Source: Phoenix dactylifera (taxonomy: Eukaryota > Streptophyta > Magnoliopsida > Arecales > Arecaceae). Taken from it: DNA of 64,000 bases. The position numbers were made by a program, and so were the translations under genes. Under the pieces are notes generated by a model. That model worked only from the letters and a program-made list of their open reading frames with translations, was not told the origin of the DNA and ran no database searches. The stretch is taken from positions 2,530,843 to 2,594,842 of the forward strand of contig NC_052401.1 of NCBI RefSeq assembly GCF_009389715.1, read 5' to 3'. Below, one piece after another: positions 12,901-23,102 of this stretch (positions are counted from its first letter, which is position 1; each line of letters opens with the position of its first letter).

Positions 12901-15900
12901 TCTCGTATTGGAAACTCACCAGTGAGATATGACATGGCATGGTAGGGTATGCCCCTGTGGCGATACATAGTAAGGGTGCTAGGTCGGAACAACACCTATA
13001 GCATGTCTCAGTATATTGAGATCCTGTAATACTGGTTCCCTGTTGCTACTATATGGTTCAGCCGGTGCATAAAACTTTGAATCCATTTATACATGGTCAT
13101 GTTTGGTTGTCAAGAATGGAAATTAGGCATGGTTTTCCCATTCCCAGGAAATCCATTCCTAGCAATGATCAGGATTAGTCAGTTTGATTCTTGTGTTGGT
13201 AAAGTCCAGGTAAATCTAAAGCCAGATACCATATAATATTATATATTTATTGATATATAAATATTATTATAATAATATTAATAAATGACAATATTAATAT
13301 TATAATATTGATAGTAATGTAATATTAATATTATAATATTAATAGTAATGTAATATTAACATTCTAAATATTATTATATGAATATTATATATTATAATGA
13401 TAATGATTCTCTAAGTATTATAATATAATATATTCTGCATAAAATTACATAATCTACAATTATATAAATATAAAGTTGTAGTAATATAATATTCTAAGTA
13501 ATATCATATTGATATTTTAACAATAGACTCTTCTATCGTAATTATTTAATTAGTATCAGTATAACATGATGTCATAATATTAGTAAATAGCAATACTAAT
13601 ATAATTACGATGATAGTAAAAAAAATATTGTAGGGTGGATCTCAAAAGATATGAAAGATCTCCCTCCAAGCCATATCTATGACTTTCATCAAATACAATT
13701 TTCCACACTATATATATGTACGAGATTGAGTATGGAATTCTGTTTACTCACTTTAAATTGAGTATCTGTCTCTCTTTTTCTTGCTAGGATTAGAAATCCT
13801 GTATTTTACATATCCATAAACTGAAGTCCTTAGATTCCGAAAATAGTGAAATATAAAAAGAAGTGCTTCGAATCGTTGCTATTTGACTCGGGCTTGTTTT
13901 GAAAAAGTCCGAGGTTAGAGAAAAGATGGGAAATCTGTCTTTTCAGAGTTATCGTCCCAATAAAAGAAATATTCTTGTGATAGGTCCTGTTCCCGGTCAG
14001 AAATATAGTGAAATTGCCTTTCCCATTCTTTCCCTTGACCCTGCAACAAATAAAGACGTTCACTTCTTAAAATATCCCATATATGTAGGTGGGAACAGAG
14101 GAAGGGGTCAGATTTATCCTGATGGGAGCAAGAGTAACAATACAATCTTATTACTATGCATTACAAATGCATCATCATTATGCTTCAATCAGGTTATTCT
14201 ATTCCACCTCTTATAGGAAAAAGAACTTAAAGCAAAATATTTAATAACACGGTGATACATTTATATAAAATATCTACCCCGAGCACACTCAATGGAGTTG
14301 TCGATAGTCAAGTAAAATCCAGTCCATGAAATAATTTGATTTATGGACAGCATTGTTGTGATAAAGGTTGTAATGCCAGATGAATCATTACTGCTAGGCA
14401 CAAGTTTATCATAAAAATAAAAAATAATTCTTTTTTCTCATTGAAAAATTGATTATCCATTTTTTTGGCAATAAAATAACCACTTATTACTACTAATCCA
14501 TGTCGCTCTCACTTTATTCCATACCCATATGGAATTTTAGTATGTCATTTGTGTTTCTGTTACAACACAATGAATAGAATGTTCTTATCAAACTAGTAAG
14601 AATATGTATGCCGCACACCTTGTTGGGATTGGAGTTCAATTAGTTGGAGCACCGCTCTGTCAAGGTGGAAGTTGCGGATTGAGCCCTGTTAGTCCCGAAC
14701 TAGTATGTTCGAATAATATAATAACACAGTATATTATCAAACATAATATCAATATTATGAGTATAGTTATACTTTAATCTTATAACAAGGTATTAATCTT
14801 CTCCTATAATAATATATTGGAATATGTAATAATATTATAATTAATAATACATTATCAAACTTAATATTAATATTATGAATAATATTATGAATATAGTAAT
14901 ATTAATATTAACCCTATAACATTGTATTAAACTTCTCCTATAATAATATAATTAATCTACTAATATAAATTCTTCATTATAGTGTAACAATATTAATAAT
15001 GACATTATCACTATATATTAATCTTCTATCATAATATTGAATAATTAAGTTTGTTATATAAGCATATTATTATACTATATTAACAAGATAATATTAATAA
15101 TGATATTCATATTATTTTTATGAGTAAAATTAATGAAGATAGAATTAATATAACAAATAATTCGGTAATACAATGTAATATTACAATAAATGTAATTTTT
15201 TTAAAAATTTCATAATAATTTCAAAATATAATAATAATATAATATATATTATTAGTATGATAGTAATATTGATAATAATATACAAAATATAATATATTAC
15301 CAATACAATATAATATAAAATATTAACATTAATAATATAAAAAACTATATAAGGGCAAAAAATAAACTATATAATAGTGTGAATATGTGATTTAAAATAT
15401 TGTATATAACATATTATATTATCCAAATAATAAGAAATTATTATAATATATTTTAATAAATAGTAGTATATAAATTCTTTAGTTGTCCAGGCACATACTT
15501 AGGACTAGGAAAATGTCCCTGGGGTATGAATTTACCCTCTATTTAGGGGAATCCAAGACCCGTGTAGATCAGCATTCATTTCCAAATGAGTTACCAAACA
15601 TGGAAATAGGCTGGATCGATGTCTAATGCCCATATCCACCCTCCCAATTCCTGTCAACCAAACATGGCTAATGTGTGCATGGGCATGTAGTTCTATTTTT
15701 AAGATTTTATGTTCTCCTGAGATTAGCGAGTAATATGATGACATTAAGGGGGGCTTTCTATGGGAATGCAGTTAATGATGTTAATGAAGTTTTGCATACC
15801 TTGTCTCATTTTTGGCTCCCTTCTCTCCTTCTCAATGCCCATCCTATTTCTAAATTGTCCTTTTCGATACCATGCTCTTTCGCTGTGGCACCCAAACAAA

Positions 15901-16882
15901 TTAAGGTCACCTGGTTGACAAATTGGTTTGCTCTGAATTCTGAACTGCTTGCAAGATTCATTATATTTTTAATACGGTTATAGTGCATGCTGCTAATCAT
16001 GAACATTGCTTCTTACAAGTTAATTCCTTTTCCAATACCTAGCTAAGAAGCAATACTTTCCATTTTTAGATTGTCATACATTTTCTGTATGCCTTAGCTT
16101 AAAAAACAACTTACTGATTTTTTGTTTTCAGTCAGCAGCACTGATAGGAGACTTCAACAATTGGAACCCCAATGCTGATGTCATGAATCAGGTATGTCAC
16201 TTCATCTCAGATAACTCTTCACCTTTACGGGCACAATTTTTTTGCTATTTTCTGTAGATTAGTTTATGATAATCTGAAATTTAAACTCAGTCCTTTTTTG
16301 CGACAATTTTTTCTGTTTAAAGCTAATTTTTGTCATTACTGAGAATCTCATCCTAGAGTATGGAAGGAAGCCTGAAATACACTACAATTCACTGTGTGTT
16401 TGATTATTGAAGCCATTATCATGTTATCCCCAATAATCAGCCTGAAAGTAGTAAGCACTACTACCTGGCAATTGTGTAAAGAGGTTATGCAATTACATAA
16501 CATTATCCATTAATTATAGGTCATTATCCATAGATGTACTAGTGACTAACAAGCTTTGCTTGTGAGGTTCTAAAGTGGTCTATTTATGCATTCCTTCGAT
16601 TAAAAGGAGATTTTACAGTAGATTTCTTCTATGATATTCTTACTTGTTAACTTCTGTTATACATACTAACATTTTTCTTGTGCATAAAACATGTTTGCAC
16701 AATCTGGAAATTTATTATACTGCATAAAACTTCAATTTTATTAGCAGATTGCTGGACCACTTGATTTCATGTGTGCTGACATTTGATTAATTATTTTTCA
16801 GAATGAGTTTGGTGTGTGGGAGATTTTTCTGCCGAATAATGCAGATGGCTCACCTCCTATACCCCATGGCTCAAGTGTCAAG
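6908..16882 (+). CDS. SBE2: Starch branching enzyme class II, N-terminal seven exons
   Basis: The product is a plastid 1,4-alpha-glucan branching enzyme, which makes the alpha-1,6 branches of amylopectin. Exons are 6908-7043, 7815-7972, 9724-9977, 11524-11622, 12716-12758, 16132-16191 and 16802-16882. All have GT-AG borders, all phases agree, and together they give 831 bp or 277 codons. Residues 1-45 ([13 protein letters not shown] start, Ser/Arg-rich) look like a transit peptide. Then comes a variable acidic linker with PIEDEDK, the conserved [17 protein letters not shown] segment, and most of a CBM48 domain ([42 protein letters not shown]). Family members are about 800 residues long. The GH13 catalytic barrel should follow, but no such exon occurs before the gap at 18588 or anywhere after it. 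The gene is therefore cut by the gap or by a misjoin, not necessarily dead. Introns carry several repeats and the plastid insertion. Confidence 0.93.
8374..8480. repeat. CCGGTACC-rich dispersed repeat, copy 1
   Basis: This short GC-rich island in AT-rich SBE2 intron 2 begins AAGGTTCGCCGAACC and contains repeated ACCGG and GGTACC-type words. It belongs to the same loose family as 9285-9500, 10252-10766 and 55786-55965. Confidence 0.6.
8520..9120. other. AT-rich intron sequence
   Basis: This part of SBE2 intron 2 is very AT-rich with runs of T and TTTTTGAT-like words. I see no gene or defined element in it. Confidence 0.5.
9285..9500. repeat. CCGG-rich dispersed repeat, copy 2
   Basis: This segment of SBE2 intron 2 is rich in GGTTCGCACC, TTTTGGCCGGTTT and ACCGGGTCGG words. 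It is built like copy 3 but more diverged. Long reading frames across it are low-complexity artefacts. Confidence 0.5.
10252..10766. repeat. CCGGTACC-rich dispersed repeat, copy 3
   Basis: This is the largest copy, in SBE2 intron 3, and is packed with GTACCGGT-type palindromic words. The start aligns by eye with 55786-55965: a pyrimidine-rich ACCGGTTCGGTACC block, a GGCGTACCAACATTC block and a GATACTGTGCTAGTGTAGCACC block appear in the same order. It ends GCAGCGAACCTTGG, the inverse of the AAGGTTCGC that begins copy 1, which suggests terminal inverted repeats. Confidence 0.6.
13908..14142 (+). pseudogene. petA: Plastid petA (cytochrome f) fragment
   Basis: About 78 codons of cytochrome f are open. 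Landmarks are [45 protein letters not shown] and QIYPDG. This is an internal part of the lumenal domain. It lacks the signal peptide, the CxxCH haem site and the C-terminal membrane anchor, so it cannot be functional. A few residues differ from the usual plastid protein. It abuts rpl23 sequence on its right. Confidence 0.92.
14150..14404 (+). pseudogene. rpl2: Plastid rpl23 3' end and rpl2 5' end
   Basis: The rpl23 tail reads [20 protein letters not shown] and stops at 14228-14230. After the natural short spacer, rpl2 begins at ACG 14249-14251. That is the plastid start codon known in monocots to need C-to-U editing. It continues [27 protein letters not shown] and ends near the ITARH motif. 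Two in-frame TGA codons interrupt rpl2, both from arginine codons (CGA to TGA), which fits deamination decay in the nucleus. Confidence 0.88.
14625..14697 (+). pseudogene. trnD-GUC: Plastid trnD-GUC relic
   Basis: The sequence follows plastid tRNA-Asp: GGGATTG acceptor start, GAGTTCAATTAGTTGGAGC D-arm, anticodon GTC in CTGTCAA, and a TAGTCCCG 3' acceptor strand. The T-loop, normally GGTTCGAGCC, is altered and one base short (GGATTGAGCC), so a functional tRNA is unlikely. The preceding 180 bases resemble plastid spacer. Confidence 0.75.
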
Positions 16883-17061
16883 GTATGTTTTCTTCTTGGA
16901 CATTCGGTGAACTATTGGTTGAATGTTCTCTTTGATGTTCTAAATCCTTATTTTACTTGTTTGCTGTAATTACTGCATAAGATATAGCAGTGCTTTTTTC
17001 CTGTTATTTTAGAATATCTAAAATCATGTCATGTGTTGTTGTTGCATTTACTGTTCACTAA

Positions 17062-18542
17062 GGCTCCGTTTGGGAGAGCTTTTGGAGGGCTAAAAAGCAC
17101 TTTCTGGCCCTCCAAAAAGCACCTTTGGATGAAAAAGGGTGTTTGGTAAAAATTTTGGAAAGCTGTTTTAGCTTTTTCAGAAAGCTAAAAACAACTTGTT
17201 GGGAGAAGCTTCATTTTGAAGCTATCCGAAAAAGCTGTTTTGAGCTTTGTCGAAAAGCTATTTTTTTGACCAAAATACCCCCATTTAAAAGTTTCTTTTT
17301 CCTCCCAAAACCCTCCATCATGCCGTCTCTTCCTCTCTCACCCATCCCCCTCCTCCCTTTCTATCTTCTTCCTCCTAATGCTGTTGCCCCTGTTTCTTTT
17401 TTTTCTTTTTTTTGTTTTGTTTGGGAGGCAGCCTGTGGCTGCCCACGATGGCAGCCACCACGCCGGCCGCCACCCATGGCTGGCAACCCTCTGCAGGTCG
17501 TCGTGATGCCACCCGTGGCGTGTGGCTGGCCCAGTGGAGCGGCCGGGCTCGGCCATGGGGTGGCCGGGCCTTCGCCAGCCGCGGGACTGGGGAGGCGAGC
17601 CGCAGCGAAGCTTCCATGGCAGCCAGCCACGTCCGCCGCCTCCCGAGCCCCCTCCCGGGCCGCCGCGGCCCGGCCCCTTCCGGCATTGCTGGCCTTCCGG
17701 GAGGAGAATAAAGGAGAAGAAGGGGAGAGAGGAAGGAGAAGAAGAGAAGAAAAAAGAAAAGAAAAAGAAAATAAAAAAAGAAGAAAAGGAAGAAAAAAAG
17801 AGGAGAAAACAAAGAAAAAGAAAAGAAAATAAATAAATAAATAAATGCATAAATAAATATGTATATAAATGAACGAATAAATAAATAAATAAATAAGATA
17901 ATAAATAAATATATTTCAATGAAATAAACTAATAAATAAATAACTAAATAAATTAAATAAATAATGAGTGAGTGGCAAGTAATTTGATCTAAATAAATAA
18001 ATAAATAAAATAAATATTAGTAATTATTTTACTAATTTTATCATCTAGCTAGAAAATTTGTTAGAGAGATAAATGGTCATAAGAAGGTAAAAAATTTATT
18101 TACACTAATAATTATAATATTTTATATATTTATTATTGTATTATACTATAAATATAATATTATATTACATTATATCATAATACATTGATATGTTATGTTA
18201 AATAATTTAATATTATATTAAATTATCCTATAGTATATAATGTTATAGCACTATATTATAATAATATTATATTACATTACATTAATATTATACTATATTA
18301 TATTATGTATTAATATATATTATATTTTATTATGCTCTATTGTATAATACTAGTAATGTCCTTTATGGTCATTTTGTCACACAAAAGTACTTGCTCAGTT
18401 TGTTTACCAAACACATGTTAAAGTGTGGCAACACTTTAGAAATGTGGTTACCAAACAGTAAACAGTTTTTTTTATAAAAGCTCTACTTTAGAAAGCTCTA
18501 CTTCCAACAACTCTACTTCCAAAAGCTCCCCCAAACATGACC
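17062..18542. mobile_element. PIF/Harbinger-like non-autonomous element
   Basis: This 1,481-bp unit is flanked by TAA on both sides (17059-17061 and 18543-18545), the target duplication of Harbinger/Tourist elements. The left end is GGCTCCGTTTGGGAGAGCTT and the right end inverted is GGTCATGTTTGGGGGAGCTT, an imperfect inverted repeat continuing into CTTTTGGA. No transposase is seen. Inside are a GC-rich, coding-like block (17420-17700), a purine tract (17700-17825), an (AAAT)n microsatellite (17826-18010) and AT-rich sequence. It sits after SBE2 exon 7, presumably in intron 7. Confidence 0.75.
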
Positions 18543-18587
18543 TAATTCTATGAGTGCAATGTATCTAATAAAATATGCTGATTACCA

Positions 18588-18687
18588 NNNNNNNNNNNNN
18601 NNNNNNNNNNNNNNNNNNNNNNNNNNNNNNNNNNNNNNNNNNNNNNNNNNNNNNNNNNNNNNNNNNNNNNNNNNNNNNNNNNNNNNN
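18588..18687. other. Assembly gap, 100 N
   Basis: Exactly 100 undetermined bases, the usual placeholder for a gap of unknown size. SBE2 on the left and a minus-strand gene on the right both run into it unfinished. Confidence 0.99.
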
Positions 18688-19702
18688 TGCCTAGCCCTTC
18701 CTGGCTCCATGGTTTTCCCATGAGTGTCAAATATTGCATCATACAATTTAATTGCTCAAGAGGCAGGTGCCAGATAATTATGTCTCTCACTGAAAACTGT
18801 GCTGTAAGTTGTGACAGAAACCACAAGAGAGTTCTGGATAATGTTAATAGCAAAACCATGAATATATAAATTTCGAATATTGCCAAGAGGATTGGACTGC
18901 TAAGAATGGTTTTTGACACTGTGATTGGCATGAAATTCAGCTTAAATATATTGAGGTACCAAAATCAAATGAAGAGCTTCCTATGTTAAAGTTCTCCTGT
19001 TCATATGGAGTCAGCATTCTAAATCAAGGCGTGATCTACTAAAGTTTGAAGACATTTTATGTCAATCTCTCAATATGGCATTACATTTTAAGACGGGTTA
19101 CTCATAAGTGACACAGCTTAAGCTCATGCAACTGAGGATGTACACCGATTTATCTTCTGCGCACGCAAGGAGCCTTAAAGAAGGAAACAAAACTTTTATG
19201 TTGAAAACAGCATATATTTTCACAGAAGGAATTAAAGCGAAAGAGAGAAATCAGAACATCATCCCAGAAACACAACAAGACCCAGTAGACCCAATAAAAA
19301 TATTACATATCAGATGATAAATTCCAAGGCTAATCAAGCAATACGCATCTACAAAGCTCAGGATCAAAAAGAAAGAAAGAAAGAAAATTAATCTACCTTA
19401 AAGAAAGAAACTTTGAACGGAAAAAAAAAAAGAAAACATGATTAACCTAGACGAACGCACCAAAGATTCAGAACCTACGGGATCTGCCGATATGATGAAA
19501 GCGAACTAAACATGTTCCTAAAATCAAATCAACACAGAATGCTAGAAGACATTTAGCATCACATCAAGAAAATCTCTAACAGTCAAGATTCATGGATAAA
19601 TCCATGGAAAATTAGATCGAAACTCCACTAAAATTAGAAAAAGAAAAGCTAAAAAGTTGAGATTTTGATTAGAAAAACAGATAGGAGAAGATGAATAACC
19701 AT
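18688..19702 (-). CDS. Unidentified gene: start codon and first intron only
   Basis: A probable gene starts at ATG 19702-19700 on the minus strand, and GTTATT, a possible splice donor, follows the ATG directly. An intron right after the start codon together with a telo-box leader is common in plant ribosomal-protein and other translation genes, which is the only hint of function. From 19699 down to the gap I see no convincing coding exon, so the body of the gene would lie in or beyond the gap. The product is unknown. Confidence 0.35.
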
Positions 19703-19804
19703 CTTGAGGGCTTCAGCGGCGAAGGTGGTCGGCTTTCCGAGTCGTCTCCCCCCCTGAAAACCCTAATGCGCGAATTGGGACCCAGCGAGATTGTAGTTTT
19801 ATAG
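19703..19804 (-). promoter_or_regulatory. Core promoter with TATA box and telo-box (minus strand)
   Basis: On the minus strand, CTATAAAA (19804-19797) is followed about 35 bp later by the telo-box TTAGGGTTT (19766-19758). A pyrimidine/GC-rich leader then runs to the ATG at 19702. Telo-boxes near the transcription start are typical of plant ribosomal-protein and other growth-related genes. Repeat-like sequence starts only about 20-30 bp upstream of the TATA box. Confidence 0.6.
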
Positions 19805-19829
19805 CGCAACGAAAAGGGTGGTTCTATAT

Positions 19830-20617
19830 AACCCCCCTATTGCTCAGGACACCCCCCAAAAATTAAAAAAAAATTAAATACTCTCTAACACCCCCCATTT
19901 GCTAAGGAACCCCTAAAAAATTAAAAATTCCTAAATTACCCCCCACCCTCCCCACCCCCTCACCTAAATTGCTCTCTACACCCCCAAACCCCCCCCCCCC
20001 ACCCCGCTCTTCCCCTCCAAAACACCCGCCGGCTTCTCCCTTCCGCCCAAAAAACCTCGCCTCAAGCACCTCGCCGGCGGCCAAACCCCCTCCGTCTCCC
20101 CCTTTCCCTCTCGTCGCCGGTCGGTGCATTGCACCTCGCCAACGCCCAAAACCCCCCGTTCCCCCTTCTCCCTCTCGTCGCCGGCATTCTCCCGATCTCC
20201 GACCACCTCGCCGGCTTCTCCCGGAACCACCTCCCCGGCCATCTCCGAGCAACGAGCACCTCGCCGGCGCCTCCACGACCACCTCGAGGTAGCTCCCCCC
20301 CGCCTCCAGTGCTCCGTTTCGGCACTGGATCGTCGAACAGAACCCTTCTATTCGGCTGAACAGTGCCGAACAGAAGCCTTTGTTCGGCAACCCTCAACCG
20401 AACAGAATCCTTCTGTTCGGCTCTGTGCAGCCGAACAGAATCCTTCTGTTCGGCTCTGTGCAGCCGAACAGAATCCTTCTGTTCGACACTGTGCAGCCGA
20501 ACAGAAGGCTTCTGGTGCCAAATCGCGTGCCGTGCTGAATTTTGTGCCGAACATTTATGTATGCAATTGAATTATTTTCTTTGATATAGCCTAACATTGA
20601 ATTCTATATTTTTAGAC
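19830..20617. other. C-rich, low-complexity 5' flank of the PMD element
   Basis: The left end repeats the motif ACCCCCC..ATTTGCT..GGA.CCCC with A-rich spacers, followed by C-rich sequence with CTCGCCGGC words (19930-20290). It may be the terminal region of the transposon carrying the plant mobile domain. Long reading frames here on both strands are compositional artefacts. Confidence 0.4.
20398..20515. repeat. 33-bp palindromic tandem repeats
   Basis: A 33-bp unit begins CCGAACAGAATCC and continues TTCTGTTCGG then CTCTGTGCAG. It occurs three times in tandem with a degenerate fourth copy, and related words occur from 20330. Each unit holds a 10-bp inverted repeat (CCGAACAGAA / TTCTGTTCGG) around TCC. 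Confidence 0.8.
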
Positions 20618-21798
20618 ATGGATCCCCGTCCCGCCAGAGTTAGACCTACGGCGTCAGCTAGGAGACGTCGTGCTAGGATTTGCTTCTCCCGAGCCTGCTC
20701 ATATGCCATCGGACTCTCCTGAGTCAGAGCATGATGATATGCCCGCTAGGGGCGAAGACGATGAGTCCGTTGGACCATGTCCAGGAGGTCCAGAGGATGA
20801 GTCCGTCCTGATCAGTTTCAGGACGCATATAGCAGTTCCATCTGGGAGGCAACAGGTATTGTTATTTGTTTTAGCATTATATTTGTTTATTGATGTTTTA
20901 TAAAGTAGTAGTAATTATACATTTATATTACAGGAACGAGCTCCACTAAAGTGCATGAACCATACTGCCAAGGTTGGTGAATGGAAGTGGTGGTCTTTAA
21001 ACCAACCAAATACCAGGTTCAGAGCACTATTGAGGCAGTCGGGCCTCGTAGAGTTAGTGCAGTGCTCTTATCGATTCATCGATAAGATTCTGATTTCGGG
21101 CTTCGTAGAGAGATGGCAGCCCGAGACGAACACCTTCCATATACCATTTGGCGAGATCACTATCACGTTGGATGATGTATCCGCCATTTTAGGGATTCCT
21201 GTCGCAGGTGCCTCAGTAGCAGTTTCTCCTGAGAGGATGAGTGATCGGGGATGCTGAGGAGCTACTTGTGGAGTTGTTGGGGGTGTCAGCTGGAGACGCG
21301 CGTCAGGAGGTACTGTCATCGCGCGGTCAGTCTGTGAGGATGGAGTGGCTGAGGACTCAGTTTCACTCTGTATCTGATAGAGACAGCCAGCAGAGGATAG
21401 AGTGTGCAGCACGAGCCTATTTGTTATTTTTGTTAGGCTGCACACTCTTTGCTTTATAAGAGTGGGACCAGGGTGCCTATAGCGTATCTGTGTTTACTGC
21501 GGGATCTGGATAGGGTGAGCACATATGCCTGGGGTACAGCTGCCTTAGCATATTTGTATCGGCAGTTGGGGATTGCGTCGAGGTCATCAGTGAGACAGAT
21601 CAGTGGTTATATGACGCTTCTGCAGGCATGGATTTATGAGCATTTTCCAGCACTCAGTCCTCACCCGTCGCTCGAGTATACTGATGCCAGTCCCCGCGTG
21701 CACCGCTGGATGCCCGGTACTCCATCCCGTACCACGATGGACCATTTAGTGGTTCTACGTGAGTCATTGGACCTTTGAGCATCGATGAGGTACGTATC
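20618..21798 (+). pseudogene. Plant mobile domain (PMD) gene, broken
   Basis: The reading frames resemble the plant mobile domain (aminotransferase-like) family found in MAIL proteins and in transposons. An N-terminal acidic region ends ESVLISFRTHIAV. Then come a canonical intron at 20856-20933, LKCMNHTAKVGEW, the typical RFIDKILISGFVERW and HIPFGEITITLDDVSAILG block, ECAARAYLLFLLGCTLFA, and WGTAALAYLYRQLG with LLQAWIYEHFP. The frame changes by one base near 21240, 21443 and 21770. The coding sequence is interrupted at SIDEVR by the LTR starting at 21799, and its continuation is not found beyond the other LTR. Confidence 0.75.
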
Positions 21799-22694
21799 TG
21801 TTGCTGGTGGTCCCAAACCGAGAACGATTGGCACTGCGGTGTGAACGGGGTTCCGTCTGAGTTGTCTTGGTTGGTGTTGGTTGCGCTCCACCTTCCGCCA
21901 AGAAACCTGCAAACAAGCCCTTGCACCACCACCAGGGTGGTTGATGGCCCTCCGACGGTCAAGTCAGAGGAGATTGGAGGAGGAGGAGAGGTGATAATCG
22001 CAAGTAAGAGAGTGCTCTGGGAGATATTGCTCACCCCCCCCCCTTTCTCCCCCCAGCCGCATATATACCTGGCTGGGGGTCTCTCAGGGGGGTTCGTTAT
22101 CGTTGGGGCACGATGGTGTGGCTACTGACATGGCCGTTACAGGGCGTCGTGGAGCAGCACCGGGGTACGGCCACGTCAGGGCATAGTGGGGGCTCCGCTT
22201 TGTACGGCTGATGCAGGAGATCGTGGAGCAGCATCGGATACAGCCGTATGCAGGGAGTAGTGGAGCAGGAAGGCCGCGGCGTGCCTCTGGGGAATAGCCT
22301 GTCGTTATCAAGAGATCTCCGACTCGGGGTCGGAGCGCTGGATCAAGGGGCAGCCGACTCGGGGGTCGGGCTGCGGAGCCGAGGATATCCGACTCGGGGT
22401 CGGATTGCTGGATCAAAGGGCAGCCGACTCAGGGTCGGGCTGCGGAGCCGAGGACGTCCGACTCGGGTCGGAGCGCTGGATCAAAGGGCAGCCGACTCGG
22501 GGGTCGGGCTGCGGAGCCGAGGATGTCCGACTCGGGGTCGGAGCGCTGGATCAAAGGGCAGCCGACTCGGGGTCGGGCTGCGGAGCCGAGGATGTCCGAC
22601 TCGGGGTCGGATTGCTGGATCAAAGGGCAGCCGTAGTCTTCCTGGGCGCGCGTGCCGGTCACGTGGGGCATGGCGGCTTATTTCTCCCGTAACA
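21799..22694 (-). repeat. 3' LTR of the Tat element
   Basis: On the minus strand it runs from TGTTACGGGAG to GCAACA. It contains nine half-units of 34-35 bp, each beginning GACTCGGGGTCGG (about 22318-22635), and a TATATAT-type TATA box at 22061-22067. It is slightly longer than the other LTR because of homopolymer and single-base differences. Confidence 0.93.
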
Positions 22695-23102
22695 GTAGCC
22701 CCCCACTTCCGAGCCTGGAACCAGAAGGGGAACAGGTGAAGGGAGTGATGTTTCGGGATTGCCGCCGTTCCTCGGAGAGGCGCGCGCGCTCGAAGCTCCC
22801 CGCCCTTTTATGGCGTATGGCGGTTATTGCCGACCTGGCAGTCTGAGGATTTCGGCGGACATCCTTCCTTAATGGTGTCGATTCGCCCTTTGGGGGCGCG
22901 AGCGACCCTTCGGCAGCCAGGCGTCCTCTGGCGTCATCGAGGCGTCACTTGCCTTTCCGCCTATTTAATCGGGGGCCTTTCCCCGTCCGTCTTCTTCTTT
23001 ACAGATATTTTCAAGTTTCCCCTTTGCGTAGCTGTTGCTGCCGTCGGACTGTTCACTTGTTTCTCCTTTGGCGCTCTCGGAGCCGTTCTTACCTCTTTTC
23101 CG

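Larger units (their letters stand above)
13628..14705. other. Chimeric nuclear plastid DNA insertion (NUPT)
   Basis: About 1.08 kb joins pieces from separate parts of a plastid genome: 13628-13907 resembles the spacer between 3'-rps12 and rps7 in the inverted repeat (recognised from memory, moderate confidence); 13908-14142 is petA; 14150-14404 is the rpl23 tail plus the rpl2 start; and about 14440-14697 is a spacer plus trnD-GUC. In the plastome these lie in the inverted repeat, the large single copy, the inverted repeat and the large single copy. The DNA was therefore rearranged before or during integration, possibly by way of the mitochondrion. Substitutions and stops show it is old and non-functional. 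Confidence 0.85.
13096..15668. mobile_element. AT-rich TIR-bearing unit in SBE2 intron 5
   Basis: The left end reads GTCATGTTTGGTTGTCAAG. The right end, read inverted, is GCCATGTTTGGTTGACAGG. These are imperfect terminal inverted repeats of roughly 20 bp. The interior is mostly very AT-rich ATATTAATATT-type sequence (13215-13620 and 14700-15470) around the plastid insertion. No transposase is visible. I could not find a convincing target-site duplication, so the boundaries and the class (a Tourist/Harbinger-like element is one possibility) are inference. Confidence 0.45.

Noticed and set aside
14625-14697. Functional nuclear tRNA-Asp gene
   Set aside because: It matches the plastid form, has a damaged T-loop and is embedded in other plastid fragments.
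17125-17832. 235-codon plus-strand ORF
   Set aside because: It spans a transposon's GC-rich block and a purine tract, with low-complexity Lys/Glu at the end. All frames are open there because of composition.
19969-20570. Overlapping ORFs of 100-160 codons on both strands
   Set aside because: C-rich composition and 33-bp repeats give open frames in several phases; there are no domains.
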